Origin: Phytoactinopolyspora halophila
GTDB taxonomy: Bacteria > Actinomycetota > Actinomycetes > Jiangellales > Jiangellaceae
Direction of reading: 5' to 3'
Assembly: GCF_003287285.1 (NCBI RefSeq)
Contig: NZ_QMIG01000048.1
Span: forward strand, 1-33,010
DNA length: 33,010 nucleotides
Part shown: piece by piece, positions 7,672 to 16,274 of the stretch
Layout of the letters: each line of letters begins with the position of its first letter
How positions within the stretch are numbered: position 1 is the stretch's first letter
The notes under the pieces: model-generated
Databases searched by the model: none
What the model was told of the DNA's origin: nothing
What the model saw: the letters and a program-made list of their open reading frames with translations, nothing else
Translations under genes and position numbers: made by a program

Positions 7672-9389
7672 CGGTACACCTCCTCAAGCCGTCGGCTCCG
7701 GCGGAAGCCGGCCCACGAGATCAGCGCCACGATCCCGAAGATGTAGATCGACACCGCCGCCGCGAAGCCGAACTCGGCGGCCCCGCTGCCGAAGGCCAGC
7801 CGGTAGGTGTAGCTGATCAGCAGGTCCGTTGCTCCAGCCCGCGGGTTCTCCGGATCGAAAGGCCCTCCACCCGTCGTCAGGTGGATGGCGTTGAAGTTGT
7901 TGAAGTTGTACGCGAACGACGCGATCAGCAGCGGCGCCACCGCCACCATCAGCAACGGCACCGTGATCGTCGTGAAGGTTCGCCACCGGCCCGCGCCGTC
8001 GATCTCCGCGGACTCGAACATCTCGCGCGGCAGGGCCTGCAGCGCCCCCGTGCAGATGAGGAACATGTACGGATAGCCCAGCCACAACTGGATGATCAGC
8101 ACGGCGAGCCTGGCCATCCACGGATCGCCCAGCCAGTCGACGTTCATGCCGAGCAACTGGTTGATCAGCCCGAAATCCCGGTTGAACAGGTCACGCCAGA
8201 CCAGCAGCATGGCGAACGCCGGCATCGCGTACGGCAGCACCACCAGCACCCGATACCCGCGCCGCATCCGCAGCCGCGCGTTGTTCAACAACAGCGCGAC
8301 CCCGAGACCGAGGAAGAACGTGCTGGCCACCACGACGAACGCGAACGTGACGTTCCACGCCAGGATCCCGACGAAGTAGTCGCGGATCACCGGGTCGGTG
8401 ACGACCGAGAGGAAGTTGTCCGCGCCGACGACGACGCGCCAGCCCTGCGCGAGACGGTGGCCGCCCTCGCCGACGAAATATCCCTCGTCGTCGTCCGCGT
8501 ACCAGACCTGCCCGGTCTCGCGATCCCGGATGCAGTCACACCCCGCGTCGTACTCGCGCACGGCGCGCAGCTCGACCGCGGCGGTGAGGCCCTGGCTGGT
8601 GATGGCGCCGTCATCGGTCGGGATCCGCATGTCGGCCAACTCGCCGCCGCGTGCGGCCAGTTGCTGGCCGGTGAGAACGGTCCAGCCGTCGGCGTCAATC
8701 ACCTGTCCGGTGTCGTCGAGCTGCACCTCGGCCGGTGACACGGGTGTGACGCCGTCGTCCTCGGTGCCCAGCAGGATCTCGTCGGTGTCCGGGTCGGTGA
8801 GGAAGAACGCCAGGCGGCCGGTGGCCGGATCGTCGTCGGTCGCGACACTCAGCACGTACCGCGACGACCCCGGGACCTGCTCCAGGTTCGTGCTCTCGAT
8901 CGCGGCGATCGCGTGTTCCTTGCTGCCGCGATGCGCGTCACCGTAGTTGGTGAATGCCACCTGGACGGTGTAGGCGATCGGGAACAGCTGGAACACGAGC
9001 AGCAGCAACGTGCCGGGCAGCAGGAACTTGGCCGGGAACTTGCGCTTGGACAGGTAGATCCAGAAGATCACTGCCGCGATGCCGGCCAGCAGGAGCAGCC
9101 CCAGCCAGTTCCCCGCGTCGACGAGCGGAAACGCCCCCGCCACCGCGAGCGCCAGCGCGAGGCCGAGCACCGTGACCTTCGCGACCACGGCACCCAGCGA
9201 TCCGCCCGTGCGAGAGCGCAGGGCATCCCGCACCGCATCGCGCACGACGCGGGCGCGCGGCGCATTCGACCCGCCCGGGGTGCCCGGAGTCCCTGGAGTC
9301 GCCGGCGTGCCCGGAGCGCCCGGAGTCCCAGGAGTGCCCGGCGTCCCCGGCGTCTCCCTCCCCTTCGCCGTGTCCGGCCCGTGCGGCAT
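7668..9389 (-). CDS. malF: Maltose/cyclodextrin ABC permease MalF-like, P2-type domain
   Basis: This 573-residue inner-membrane permease closely follows the E. coli MalF pattern: YRVLVVLPYA, GYPYMFLICTG, FESAEIDGAG (EAA loop) and SFAYNFNNFNAIHLTTGGG. Between early and later membrane segments lies a large extracytoplasmic region of about 170 residues, starting after AFTNYGDAHRG. It corresponds in place to the MalF P2 domain, which contacts the binding protein and is often absent in Gram-positive relatives. The N-terminus is odd: residues 13-40 are a run of Gly-x-Pro-type triplets (GTPGTPGTPGAPGTP...) before the first helices. It overlaps the binding-protein gene by one base at 9389 and malG by 4 bp. 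Confidence 0.92.
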   Translation of the reverse strand: MPHGPDTAKGRETPGTPGTPGTPGAPGTPATPGTPGTPGGSNAPRARVVRDAVRDALRSRTGGSLGAVVAKVTVLGLALALAVAGAFPLVDAGNWLGLLLLAGIAAVIFWIYLSKRKFPAKFLLPGTLLLLVFQLFPIAYTVQVAFTNYGDAHRGSKEHAIAAIESTNLEQVPGSSRYVLSVATDDDPATGRLAFFLTDPDTDEILLGTEDDGVTPVSPAEVQLDDTGQVIDADGWTVLTGQQLAARGGELADMRIPTDDGAITSQGLTAAVELRAVREYDAGCDCIRDRETGQVWYADDDEGYFVGEGGHRLAQGWRVVVGADNFLSVVTDPVIRDYFVGILAWNVTFAFVVVASTFFLGLGVALLLNNARLRMRRGYRVLVVLPYAMPAFAMLLVWRDLFNRDFGLINQLLGMNVDWLGDPWMARLAVLIIQLWLGYPYMFLICTGALQALPREMFESAEIDGAGRWRTFTTITVPLLMVAVAPLLIASFAYNFNNFNAIHLTTGGGPFDPENPRAGATDLLISYTYRLAFGSGAAEFGFAAAVSIYIFGIVALISWAGFRRSRRLEEVYR

Positions 9390-10705
9390 CAGTCAGTGAC
9401 CGACCGGATCGTCTCGGCCGCCGCGTCGAGTGCCGGTTCGACGTCCTCGCCGCCGACGATGGACGCCGACGCGATGCCGGCCGGCTCCCACACCGCACCC
9501 ATCTCCGGGATGAGCGGCATCGGGTCCGCATCCCGCGCCGCCTCCGAGAAGCCGGCGATGTCCGGGTCGTCCGCCGAGACCTGCTCCAGCGCTTCGAGCA
9601 GCGCCGGCGGGCGTGGTTCGGACTCGTACAGCGCCAACGCGACGTCGGGCTGGCTGAAGTAGTTGGTGACGAGCTCCTGGGCCAGCGCCTTGTTCTGCCC
9701 CGCGCTGGCGACGAAGAACGCCTGGACGCCGAGGAACGGACGGGCAGGCCCTTCACCTTCGAAGCCCGGTATGGCGCTGACCTCGTAGGGAACGTCCGAG
9801 GCTCGGATGTCGGCGATCGACCACGGGCCGGTGACGTGAAACGCGGTCTCGCCATTGACGAAGAAATCGCGCGAGTTGTCACCGTCGATGCTGCGCTTCA
9901 ACGCGCCCGTGCCGGACTCGCCGAGCTCGCGAATGCGTTTGAAGGCGTCGACCGTTTCCGGGCTGTCGAGTCCGAGGTCGTCGGGGTCGTACTCGCCGTC
10001 GTCGTCCCGGCCGAACAGGTAGCCACCGGCCGAGGTGACCAGCGGGTACATGTGGTACCAGTCGCCCTCCTCGCCGACCTGCAACGACATGATCTCGCTC
10101 GCCTCGCCGTCGTCGACGAGTTCTTGACCGGTCGCCACGAGTTCCTCGATGGACTCGGGAACTTCCGGGGCGAGATCGGTGTTGCGCACCAGGGCGAGGT
10201 TCTCCACCGCGTAGGGCACGGCGTAGAGCTGACCCTCGAACGTGGCCACGTCGATCGCCACCTCGTCGAAGAGCTGGCGCTGGTCTTCGCTCAGGTCGAT
10301 CGGATCGATGACGCCGTTCTGCACGAAGTTCCCGATGTGATCGTGTGCCGTGACGACCACGTCCGGTCCTTCCCCCGAGATTGCCGCCTCCACGAAGCGG
10401 CTCTCCAGATCTTCGGCGATCGCCGCGACCTCCACCTCGATGCCGTACTCGTCGCCGAAACTCTCGGCGAACGGTTCGAGCACCGGCGCGCGCTGGTTGT
10501 CGGCCCAGATGAGGAGCCGGCCCTCGCTCGCGCTTTCCGGCTCGCCTTCCGCGTCGTCGTTCCCTTCATCAGAGGCGTTACCGGTGCCGCCAGCCGTGGC
10601 CTCGTCGGACGCCTCGTCGTCGCTTCCGCTGCCGCACGCGGCCAGGACCATCACCACGCCGAGCGCGACGGCTGGTAAGCCGTGACGGCTTCGTCTGCCC
10701 ATCAT
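9389..10705 (-). CDS. Maltodextrin/cyclodextrin-binding lipoprotein MalE-like
   Basis: This 438-residue extracellular solute-binding protein captures the sugar for the MalFG channel. It has a lipoprotein signal with VLAAC (Cys24), then an acidic, Gly/Asp/Glu-rich linker (about 25-60) and a family 1 binding-protein fold beginning GRLLIWADNQRA. Motifs such as NGETAFHVTGPWS and PFLGVQAFFVAS match maltose-binding relatives. ATG at 10705 follows AGGAGG at good spacing; a second Met is next to it. It is the first gene of the - strand operon. A TTGACG/TAGCCT promoter and a LacI-type operator lie upstream. Ligand identity is inferred from the neighbouring enzymes. Confidence 0.92.
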   Translation of the reverse strand: MMGRRSRHGLPAVALGVVMVLAACGSGSDDEASDEATAGGTGNASDEGNDDAEGEPESASEGRLLIWADNQRAPVLEPFAESFGDEYGIEVEVAAIAEDLESRFVEAAISGEGPDVVVTAHDHIGNFVQNGVIDPIDLSEDQRQLFDEVAIDVATFEGQLYAVPYAVENLALVRNTDLAPEVPESIEELVATGQELVDDGEASEIMSLQVGEEGDWYHMYPLVTSAGGYLFGRDDDGEYDPDDLGLDSPETVDAFKRIRELGESGTGALKRSIDGDNSRDFFVNGETAFHVTGPWSIADIRASDVPYEVSAIPGFEGEGPARPFLGVQAFFVASAGQNKALAQELVTNYFSQPDVALALYESEPRPPALLEALEQVSADDPDIAGFSEAARDADPMPLIPEMGAVWEPAGIASASIVGGEDVEPALDAAAETIRSVTD

Positions 10706-10724
10706 CCGGACCCTCCTTCAGGGA

Positions 10725-10738
10725 TGTAACATGTTTCA
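10725..10738. promoter_or_regulatory. LacI-type operator O1
   Basis: TGTAACATGTTTCA is an imperfect dyad (TGTAAC / GTTTCA) with the CpG-less LacI-family half-site pattern. It lies downstream of the predicted malE-side -10 and just before that gene's ribosome site, where binding would block transcription. A near copy is at 10834-10847. Confidence 0.7.
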
Positions 10739-10758
10739 CTCTCGTGAAATATATTCGC

Positions 10759-10787
10759 AGGCTAGAGGCGGGTTAGCTCGCCGTCAA
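10759..10787 (-). promoter_or_regulatory. Putative promoter of the malEFG-amylase operon
   Basis: On the - strand, TTGACG (10782-10787) and TAGCCT (10759-10764) are separated by 17 bases. The operator O1 lies about 20 bases downstream of the -10, consistent with repression by the divergent LacI protein. It was identified by hexamer match only. Confidence 0.45.
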
Positions 10788-10833
10788 TACCGGTCTGGCG
10801 CATTATTTCGGTAACACTTACACTGCCCGTGGA

Positions 10834-10847
10834 TGTAACACGTTTCG
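10834..10847. promoter_or_regulatory. LacI-type operator O2
   Basis: TGTAACACGTTTCG resembles O1 at 12 of 14 positions. It sits between a TACACT -10-like sequence (10819-10824) and the regulator's ribosome site, so it could mediate autoregulation. With O1 about 109 bases away, both could be held in one looped complex. Confidence 0.65.
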
Positions 10848-10857
10848 GGAAGGCGAG

Positions 10858-11886
10858 ATGGCCAGTCTCCGACAGGTAGCGCAGCGGGCAGGCGTCAGCG
10901 TCGCCACCGCGTCACGCGTCGCCACGGGCAGCGCGGACGTCCGTGCCGACACTCGCCTGCGCGTCGAACAAGCAATGCAAGAGTTGCTCTACGTCCATCC
11001 CGGCCAGCGCTCAGCCACCGGGCTCATCGGTGTCCACGTCCCCGAACTGGTGAACCCGATCTTCCCCGCCTTCGCGCACGCGCTGGAGACCTCCGCCGCC
11101 GCTGCCGATCTGGCGTGCGTGATCTGCAACAACACGTGGCAGGACAAGCGCGAGCAGGCCTACGCCCACCAGCTCCTCGACCTCGACGCCACCGGCATGG
11201 TCTTCGTGTCCACACAGGTCACCCAGCGACGCGAGGACCACGAGCTGTTCGACCGCCTGTTCTCGCGCCGGTTTCCCGTCGTCCTCATGAACGAGATCCT
11301 CCCCTCGGCGCACGCCGGCGTCGTGCTCACCGATGAGCAGCTAGGCACGAGGCTCGCCACCGAGCACCTGATCCAGCTCGGCCACCAGCGCATCGGCCTG
11401 ATGGCGCAGTCCGAGCGGCTGCCGCCGGCCAGCGAGCGCATCGCAGGGTGGCGCGGCGCCCTCGAAGCCGCCGGCCTGGCCGACTACGGAACGCAGGTCA
11501 TGGCCGATTTCTCCGTCGACGGCGGGCGGGTCGCCCTGCGCTACTTCGCGGGTCTCGGAGAGCGGCGGCCCACGGCGGTGATCTGCGGGAGCGACCTGAT
11601 GGCCATGGGGGTCCTGCAGGAGGCCGCTGAGCTCGGGCTGAAGGTTCCCGGCGATCTCTCCGTCATCGGCTTCGACGGCGTAGAAGCCGGGAGCTGGGCC
11701 AACCCGCCGCTCACCACCGTCGAGCACCCGATCGACGAGATGGCCCGCACCGCGATCGAGACAATCCGGGTACTCGCCGCCGAACCGGGCCGCCAGCTCC
11801 CGACGTCGGTGTTCCGGCCCTCGCTGCGCATCCGGGGTACTACCGCACCCCCGCCATCAACCCGAGCACCCGCCGCCTCAGAATGA
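10858..11886 (+). CDS. LacI-family transcriptional regulator of the cyclodextrin locus
   Basis: This 342-residue DNA-binding repressor has the N-terminal LacI helix-turn-helix (LRQVAQRAGVSVATASRVATG, given in part) at residues 4-24 and the hinge region near 45-55. A periplasmic-binding-protein-like effector domain follows from about 60 to 330, with typical VIGFDGVEAG and TTVEHPIDEM. ATG at 10858 is preceded by GGAAGG. It is divergent from the malE-side operon, and two matching dyads lie in the 152-bp gap, so it very likely represses the operon and itself until a maltodextrin or cyclodextrin binds. The inducer is not deducible. The gene is followed by a long palindrome that should end its transcript. 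Confidence 0.92.
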   Translation: MASLRQVAQRAGVSVATASRVATGSADVRADTRLRVEQAMQELLYVHPGQRSATGLIGVHVPELVNPIFPAFAHALETSAAAADLACVICNNTWQDKREQAYAHQLLDLDATGMVFVSTQVTQRREDHELFDRLFSRRFPVVLMNEILPSAHAGVVLTDEQLGTRLATEHLIQLGHQRIGLMAQSERLPPASERIAGWRGALEAAGLADYGTQVMADFSVDGGRVALRYFAGLGERRPTAVICGSDLMAMGVLQEAAELGLKVPGDLSVIGFDGVEAGSWANPPLTTVEHPIDEMARTAIETIRVLAAEPGRQLPTSVFRPSLRIRGTTAPPPSTRAPAASE

Positions 11887-11908
11887 TCACCCGCGGAAAC
11901 GCCCGCTT

Positions 11909-12002
11909 TCCGAATGATCATGTTTGGTACGTTTCCTCGGGCCATACCACGTCTGCAGACGTATTACGGCCCGAGGAAACGTACCAAACATGATCATTCG
12001 GA
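11909..12002. terminator. 94-bp near-perfect palindrome, copy 2
   Basis: Perfect 35-base arms (11909-11943 and 11968-12002) flank a 24-base centre that is itself largely palindromic around ACGTCTGCAGACGT. It lies 22 bases after the LacI gene stop and 60 bases before the next gene. It could form a very stable hairpin in RNA, or a cruciform in DNA. No T-run follows, as is common for actinobacterial intrinsic terminators. Its left arm is shared with the element at 2351-2430. Confidence 0.8.
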
Positions 12003-12061
12003 CGTGGGGCAATGCGGAGGTGGTTCGGTCGTCGCCGCCGGCTCCGGATAGGCTGGCGAAT

Positions 12062-12910
12062 ATGGCCGAAAGCGACCGCCGCACCCGGCGCGCCCGCCAC
12101 ATCACCCGGCTCCAGGTGGTGCGCACCGAGTGGCTCACCCCGCACATGGTGCGCGTTGTCGCCGGTGGTCCGGGCTTCGCCGACTTCGTCACCAACGAAT
12201 ACACCGACCGCTACGTTAAGCTGCTCTTCCTCAGCCCGGACGTCGAGTACCCGAACCCCATGGACATCGCCGAGGTCCGCGCCTCCATGCCACCCGAGCA
12301 CTGGCCGGTCACCCGCACCTACACCGTCCGCTACGTCGACACCGCCGCCGGCGAGATCGCCATCGACTTCGTGCTCCACGGGGACAGCGGCATCGCCGCA
12401 CCATGGGCAGCCAGCGCCCAGCCCGGTGACGAGATCAGCTTCTTCGGTCCCAGCGGCGCCTACGCCCCCAGCCCGCACGCGGACTGGCACCTGCTGGCCG
12501 GCGACGAAGCCGCCCTCCCGGCCATCGCCTCCGCGCTCGAAGCCATGCCCGACGGGGTGCCGGTCCATGTCATCATCGAGGTTGCCGACGCCGCCGAAGA
12601 GCTCCCGCTGCCCACCAAGGCCGACGCCACCATCACGTGGCTGCACCGCGACGGCGCCCCACCCGGCGATCCCAGCCGCCTCATCGAGGCCGTCAAGGCC
12701 GACCCGTGGCTGCCCGGCACCGCTCAGGTGTTCGTTCACGGAGAGGCCGGCCTGGTCAAGGGGCTGCGCCGGTACTTCCTCGACGAACGCGAGGTGCCAC
12801 GGGAGTTGCTCTCGCTGTCCGGGTACTGGCGTGCCGGGATGGTCGAGGACGACTTCCAGGCCTGGAAGAAGACCGAACGTGCCCGCGGCAGCGACGCCAT
12901 TCTCGCCTGA
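12062..12910 (+). CDS. Siderophore-interacting protein (FAD-binding, ViuB-like)
   Basis: This 282-residue cytoplasmic flavoprotein of the siderophore-interacting family is expected to reduce ferric siderophores and release iron. The FAD-binding beta-barrel contains PVTRTYTVRY and the following IDFVLHG, and PGDEISFFGPSG. The C-terminal NAD(P)H-binding half contains LLAGDEAALPAI and FVHGEAGLVKGLRRY. The frame is open from 11924, but that extension is encoded by the palindrome, so ATG at 12062 (MAESDRR) is chosen; its ribosome site is weak. It is a single gene with no siderophore transport or synthesis genes nearby. The stop codon lies within the first unit of a 31-bp tandem repeat. Confidence 0.92.
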   Translation: MAESDRRTRRARHITRLQVVRTEWLTPHMVRVVAGGPGFADFVTNEYTDRYVKLLFLSPDVEYPNPMDIAEVRASMPPEHWPVTRTYTVRYVDTAAGEIAIDFVLHGDSGIAAPWAASAQPGDEISFFGPSGAYAPSPHADWHLLAGDEAALPAIASALEAMPDGVPVHVIIEVADAAEELPLPTKADATITWLHRDGAPPGDPSRLIEAVKADPWLPGTAQVFVHGEAGLVKGLRRYFLDEREVPRELLSLSGYWRAGMVEDDFQAWKKTERARGSDAILA

Positions 12911-13018
12911 CCACACCGCGCCGCCACGCCATTCCCGCCTGACCGCACCGGCTGCCATGCCGTTCTCGCCTGACCGCACCGGCTGCCATGCCGTTCTCGC
13001 CTGACCGCACCGGCAGCG
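12896..13018 (+). repeat. 31-bp tandem repeat array overlapping a stop codon
   Basis: Four units carry the motif GCCTGACC at 12905, 12937, 12968 and 12999 (spacing 32, 31, 31). The last two are nearly identical and include CACCGGCTGCCATGCCG. The first unit covers the last codons and TGA of the siderophore-interacting gene. The array fills the gap to the helicase start. A related, inverted set lies at 2441-2510. Confidence 0.8.
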
Positions 13019-13033
13019 GCACACGGTAGCCTG

Positions 13034-15571
13034 GTGCGGATTGCTATGCCGACCAGACTGACACCACTCGCCGCCGACTCCGATCCCGACGAGCTCTACG
13101 ACGCCTTCACCAGGTGGGCGGCCGAGCAGGGATTCGATCTGTACACGGCGCAGCAGGACGCCCTGATCGAACTGGTCTCGGGCTCGCACGTCATCCTGAA
13201 CACGCCCACCGGTTCGGGCAAGAGCCTAGTCGCGGTCGGTGCGCACTTCGCCGCGCTGAGCACGGGCCAGCGCACGTTCTACACCGCGCCGCTCAAGGCG
13301 CTGGTTTCGGAGAAGTTCTTCGATCTCATCGAGACGTTCGGTGCCGACAACGTCGGGATGATGACCGGCGACTCCAGCGTGAACGCCACCGCGCCCGTCA
13401 TCTGCTGCACGGCCGAGATCCTCGCGCAGATCGCCCTGCGCGACGGCGCGAATGCCGACGTCGGCCAGGTCGTCATGGATGAGTTCCACTTCTACGCCGA
13501 TCCGCAGCGCGGCTGGGCCTGGCAAGTCCCGCTGCTGGAGTTGCCCAATACGCAGTTCCTGCTGATGTCGGCGACGCTCGGCGACGTCAGCTTCTTCGAG
13601 AAGGATTTACGACGACGCACCGGCCGCGACGTCGCCGTCGTCGCCTCCACCACCCGTCCCGTCCCCCTGACCTATTCCTACTCCACCGACTCCATCCACG
13701 AACTGCTCGACGAGCTGCTGTCCACCCACCGCGCTCCGGTCTACGTCGTCCACTTCACCCAGGCGTCCGCGATCGAACGCGCACAGTCCCTCACCAGCGT
13801 CAACGTCGCCAGCCGGGCCGAACGGGACCGGATCGCGGAAGAGATCGGCGGCTTCCGGTTCCATGCCGGGTTCGGCAAGACGCTCAACCGGCTGGTACGC
13901 CACGGCATCGGCGTGCACCACGCCGGAATGCTGCCGAAGTACCGGCGCCTGGTTGAGCGGCTCACCCAGGCCGGCCTGCTGAAGGTCATCTGCGGGACGG
14001 ACACTCTCGGCGTCGGGATCAACGTGCCGATCCGCACCGTCGTGCTTTCGGGGTTGACCAAGTTCGACGGAACCAGGACCCGGCATCTCACCGCGCGGGA
14101 GTTTCATCAGATTTCCGGCCGTGCCGGGCGCGCCGGGTACGACACCGTCGGCGAGGTCATTGTCCAGGCGCCGGAGCACGTCATCGAGAACGAGAAGGCG
14201 CTGGCCAAAGCCGGGGACGATCCCAAGAAACGCCGCAAGGTCACCCGCAAGAAGCCACCCGACGGCTTCGTCTCGTGGAGCGAGAAGACCTTCCAGCGCC
14301 TCGTTGACTCCGCTCCCGAGCCGTTGACGTCGAGTTTCGCGGTGACGCATGCGATGGTCCTCGGTGTCGCCGGCCGCCCCGGCAACGCGTTCGAGGCGAT
14401 GCGCACCCTGCTCACCGACAATCACGAGTCCCGTCCTGCGCAGCGACGCCACATCCGCCGGGCCATCGCCGTCTACCGGGCGCTGCTGCAATCGGGTGTC
14501 ATCGAGCGCCTCGACGAACCTGACGACGATGGCCGCGTCGTCCGGCTCACCGTGGATCCGCAGTCGGATTTCGCGCTCAACCAGCCGCTCTCCCCGTTCG
14601 CCCTGGCGGCGTTCGAGCTGCTCGACCCGGAGTCGCCGAGTTACGCCCTAGACGTGCTCTCCGTCGTCGAGTCGACGCTCGACGATCCGCGTCAGGTGCT
14701 CGCCGCGCAGCAGAACAAGGCACGCGGCGAGGCAATCGCGGAGATGAAGGCCGACGGCATCGAGTACGACGAGCGCATGGAGCTGCTCGAAGACATCACC
14801 TACCCCAGGCCGCTCGACGAGTTGCTGCATGCTGCCTTCGAGACCTACCGGCAGAGCAACCCGTGGGTGGCCGACCACGAGCTCTCCCCGAAATCCGTCG
14901 CCCGCGATCTCTACGAACAGGGACGCAGTTTCGGCGAGTACGTGCGCTACTACGAGCTCGCCCGGTCCGAAGGACTGGTGCTGCGCTACCTGGCCGACGC
15001 CTATCGCGCGATGCGCCAGACCGTTCCCGACGAGATCCGCACCGAAGAGCTCACCGACCTGATCGAGTGGCTGGGCGAGCTGGTACGGCAGGTGGACTCC
15101 AGCCTGCTCGACGAGTGGGAACGGCTCCAGAATCCCGACGCGCTCGCCCGCGACGCCGGCCCCGAGACGGCAGGCGCGGCGAGCTCCGAGACGCCGCGTC
15201 CGGTGACCGCCAACCGGAGGGCTTTCACGGTGGCGGTGCGCAACGCCATGTTCCGGCGGGTGGAGCTCGCCGCACGCGAGGACTGGGACGGGCTGGCCGA
15301 ACTGGACTCGGCGTCTGGATGGGACGCCGACGCCTGGGCCGACGCCCTGGAGCCGTACTTCGACGAACACGAGGACATCGGCATCGGCCCCGACGCGCGC
15401 AGCCCGAAGATGCTCCTCATCACCGAACATTCCGACCATTGGGAGATCCAGCAGATCCTGGAGGACCCCGCTGGTGATCACGATTGGCGGATCAGCGCGA
15501 CGGTGGACTTCGACGCGTCGAACGAGGCCGGGCACCCCGTTATCGAGATCACCGACGCCGGCCAGCTGTGA
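13034..15571 (+). CDS. DEAD/DEAH-box helicase, DUF3516 family
   Basis: This 845-residue superfamily 2 helicase is expected to unwind RNA or DNA using ATP. Visible motifs are Walker A TPTGSGKS (57-64), the DEFH box (149-152), motif III MSATL (178-182), and in the second RecA domain HHAGMLPKYRR and motif VI QISGRAGRAG (359-368). The C-terminal half (about 400-845) matches the actinobacterial DUF3516 extension in length and position. A GTG start at 13034 is used; ATG at 13046, four codons on, is equally possible, and no clear ribosome site is present. It stands alone after a tandem repeat array. The biological target of this family is not well defined. Confidence 0.9.
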   Translation: MRIAMPTRLTPLAADSDPDELYDAFTRWAAEQGFDLYTAQQDALIELVSGSHVILNTPTGSGKSLVAVGAHFAALSTGQRTFYTAPLKALVSEKFFDLIETFGADNVGMMTGDSSVNATAPVICCTAEILAQIALRDGANADVGQVVMDEFHFYADPQRGWAWQVPLLELPNTQFLLMSATLGDVSFFEKDLRRRTGRDVAVVASTTRPVPLTYSYSTDSIHELLDELLSTHRAPVYVVHFTQASAIERAQSLTSVNVASRAERDRIAEEIGGFRFHAGFGKTLNRLVRHGIGVHHAGMLPKYRRLVERLTQAGLLKVICGTDTLGVGINVPIRTVVLSGLTKFDGTRTRHLTAREFHQISGRAGRAGYDTVGEVIVQAPEHVIENEKALAKAGDDPKKRRKVTRKKPPDGFVSWSEKTFQRLVDSAPEPLTSSFAVTHAMVLGVAGRPGNAFEAMRTLLTDNHESRPAQRRHIRRAIAVYRALLQSGVIERLDEPDDDGRVVRLTVDPQSDFALNQPLSPFALAAFELLDPESPSYALDVLSVVESTLDDPRQVLAAQQNKARGEAIAEMKADGIEYDERMELLEDITYPRPLDELLHAAFETYRQSNPWVADHELSPKSVARDLYEQGRSFGEYVRYYELARSEGLVLRYLADAYRAMRQTVPDEIRTEELTDLIEWLGELVRQVDSSLLDEWERLQNPDALARDAGPETAGAASSETPRPVTANRRAFTVAVRNAMFRRVELAAREDWDGLAELDSASGWDADAWADALEPYFDEHEDIGIGPDARSPKMLLITEHSDHWEIQQILEDPAGDHDWRISATVDFDASNEAGHPVIEITDAGQL

Positions 15572-15697
15572 CCCGGGCGGGATCGGGTCAGGGATCGATC
15601 CCGGAGTATCCGTCGACCCTGTCAGACGAGGGCCGTACGAGTTGACCTGCTATACAGGCTTCACGATCACGGACCTCGAAAGGATACGACGAGCACC

Positions 15698-16210
15698 ATG
15701 GACGACCTCGCCGAACCGTCGCACCAGCTCTCCGATCCCCAGGAGCTGCTACTCGGCTATCTCGACTATTACCGGTCGGCCGTCGCACGCAAGCTCCACG
15801 GCTTGCCGGAGGCTGAGCTCCGAACCAGCCGTCTGCCGTCCGGCTGGACCCCGCTCCAACTCGTGAATCATCTCCTGTACATGGAGCGGCGGTGGCTGCG
15901 GTGGGGATTCGTCGCCGAACATGTGGACGCGCCGTGGGGAGACATCGACGAGGACGATCGCTGGTACGTGTCGCCGGACGCGACCGCGGCGGAGCTCGTC
16001 GCCCGCCTGGATGAAGCCGGCGAACGTACCCGTGCGATCGCCGAGGCAGCCGATCTCGACGATCTCGCCGCCCTCGGTGGGCGCTTCCAGACCGATGCTG
16101 ATCGGCCCACGCTCGCCTGGACACTCTTCCACGTCCTGCAGGAGTACGCCCGCCACGCCGGGCACCTCGATGTCGCGCGCGAACTCGCGGACGGTCAACT
16201 CGGCGAGTAG
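15698..16210 (+). CDS. DinB-like protein (DUF664)
   Basis: This 170-residue four-helix DinB-fold protein is of the DUF664 type common in actinobacteria, where some relatives are mycothiol-dependent transferases. A probable metal triad is His58 (QLVNHLLYMERR) with His153 and His156 in YARHAGHLD. The family tryptophan-containing stretch SGWTPLQLV is present. ATG at 15698 follows GAAAGGA. It lies 126 bp after the helicase, same strand, and could be separately transcribed. Substrate and thiol dependence are unknown. Confidence 0.88.
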   Translation: MDDLAEPSHQLSDPQELLLGYLDYYRSAVARKLHGLPEAELRTSRLPSGWTPLQLVNHLLYMERRWLRWGFVAEHVDAPWGDIDEDDRWYVSPDATAAELVARLDEAGERTRAIAEAADLDDLAALGGRFQTDADRPTLAWTLFHVLQEYARHAGHLDVARELADGQLGE

Positions 16211-16274
16211 ATCACGACGCCCCTTCCCCATTCCCCCTTCCCGTCGATCACTGTCTCGGGACACTCGCCGTTCG

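Noticed and set aside
6652-7746. Long + strand frames opposite malG and malF
   Set aside because: Antisense shadows of permease genes with clear membrane segments and EAA loops.
11924-12061. Upstream extension of the siderophore-interacting protein
   Set aside because: It is translated from the long palindrome, lacks family similarity and lies before the expected N-terminus.
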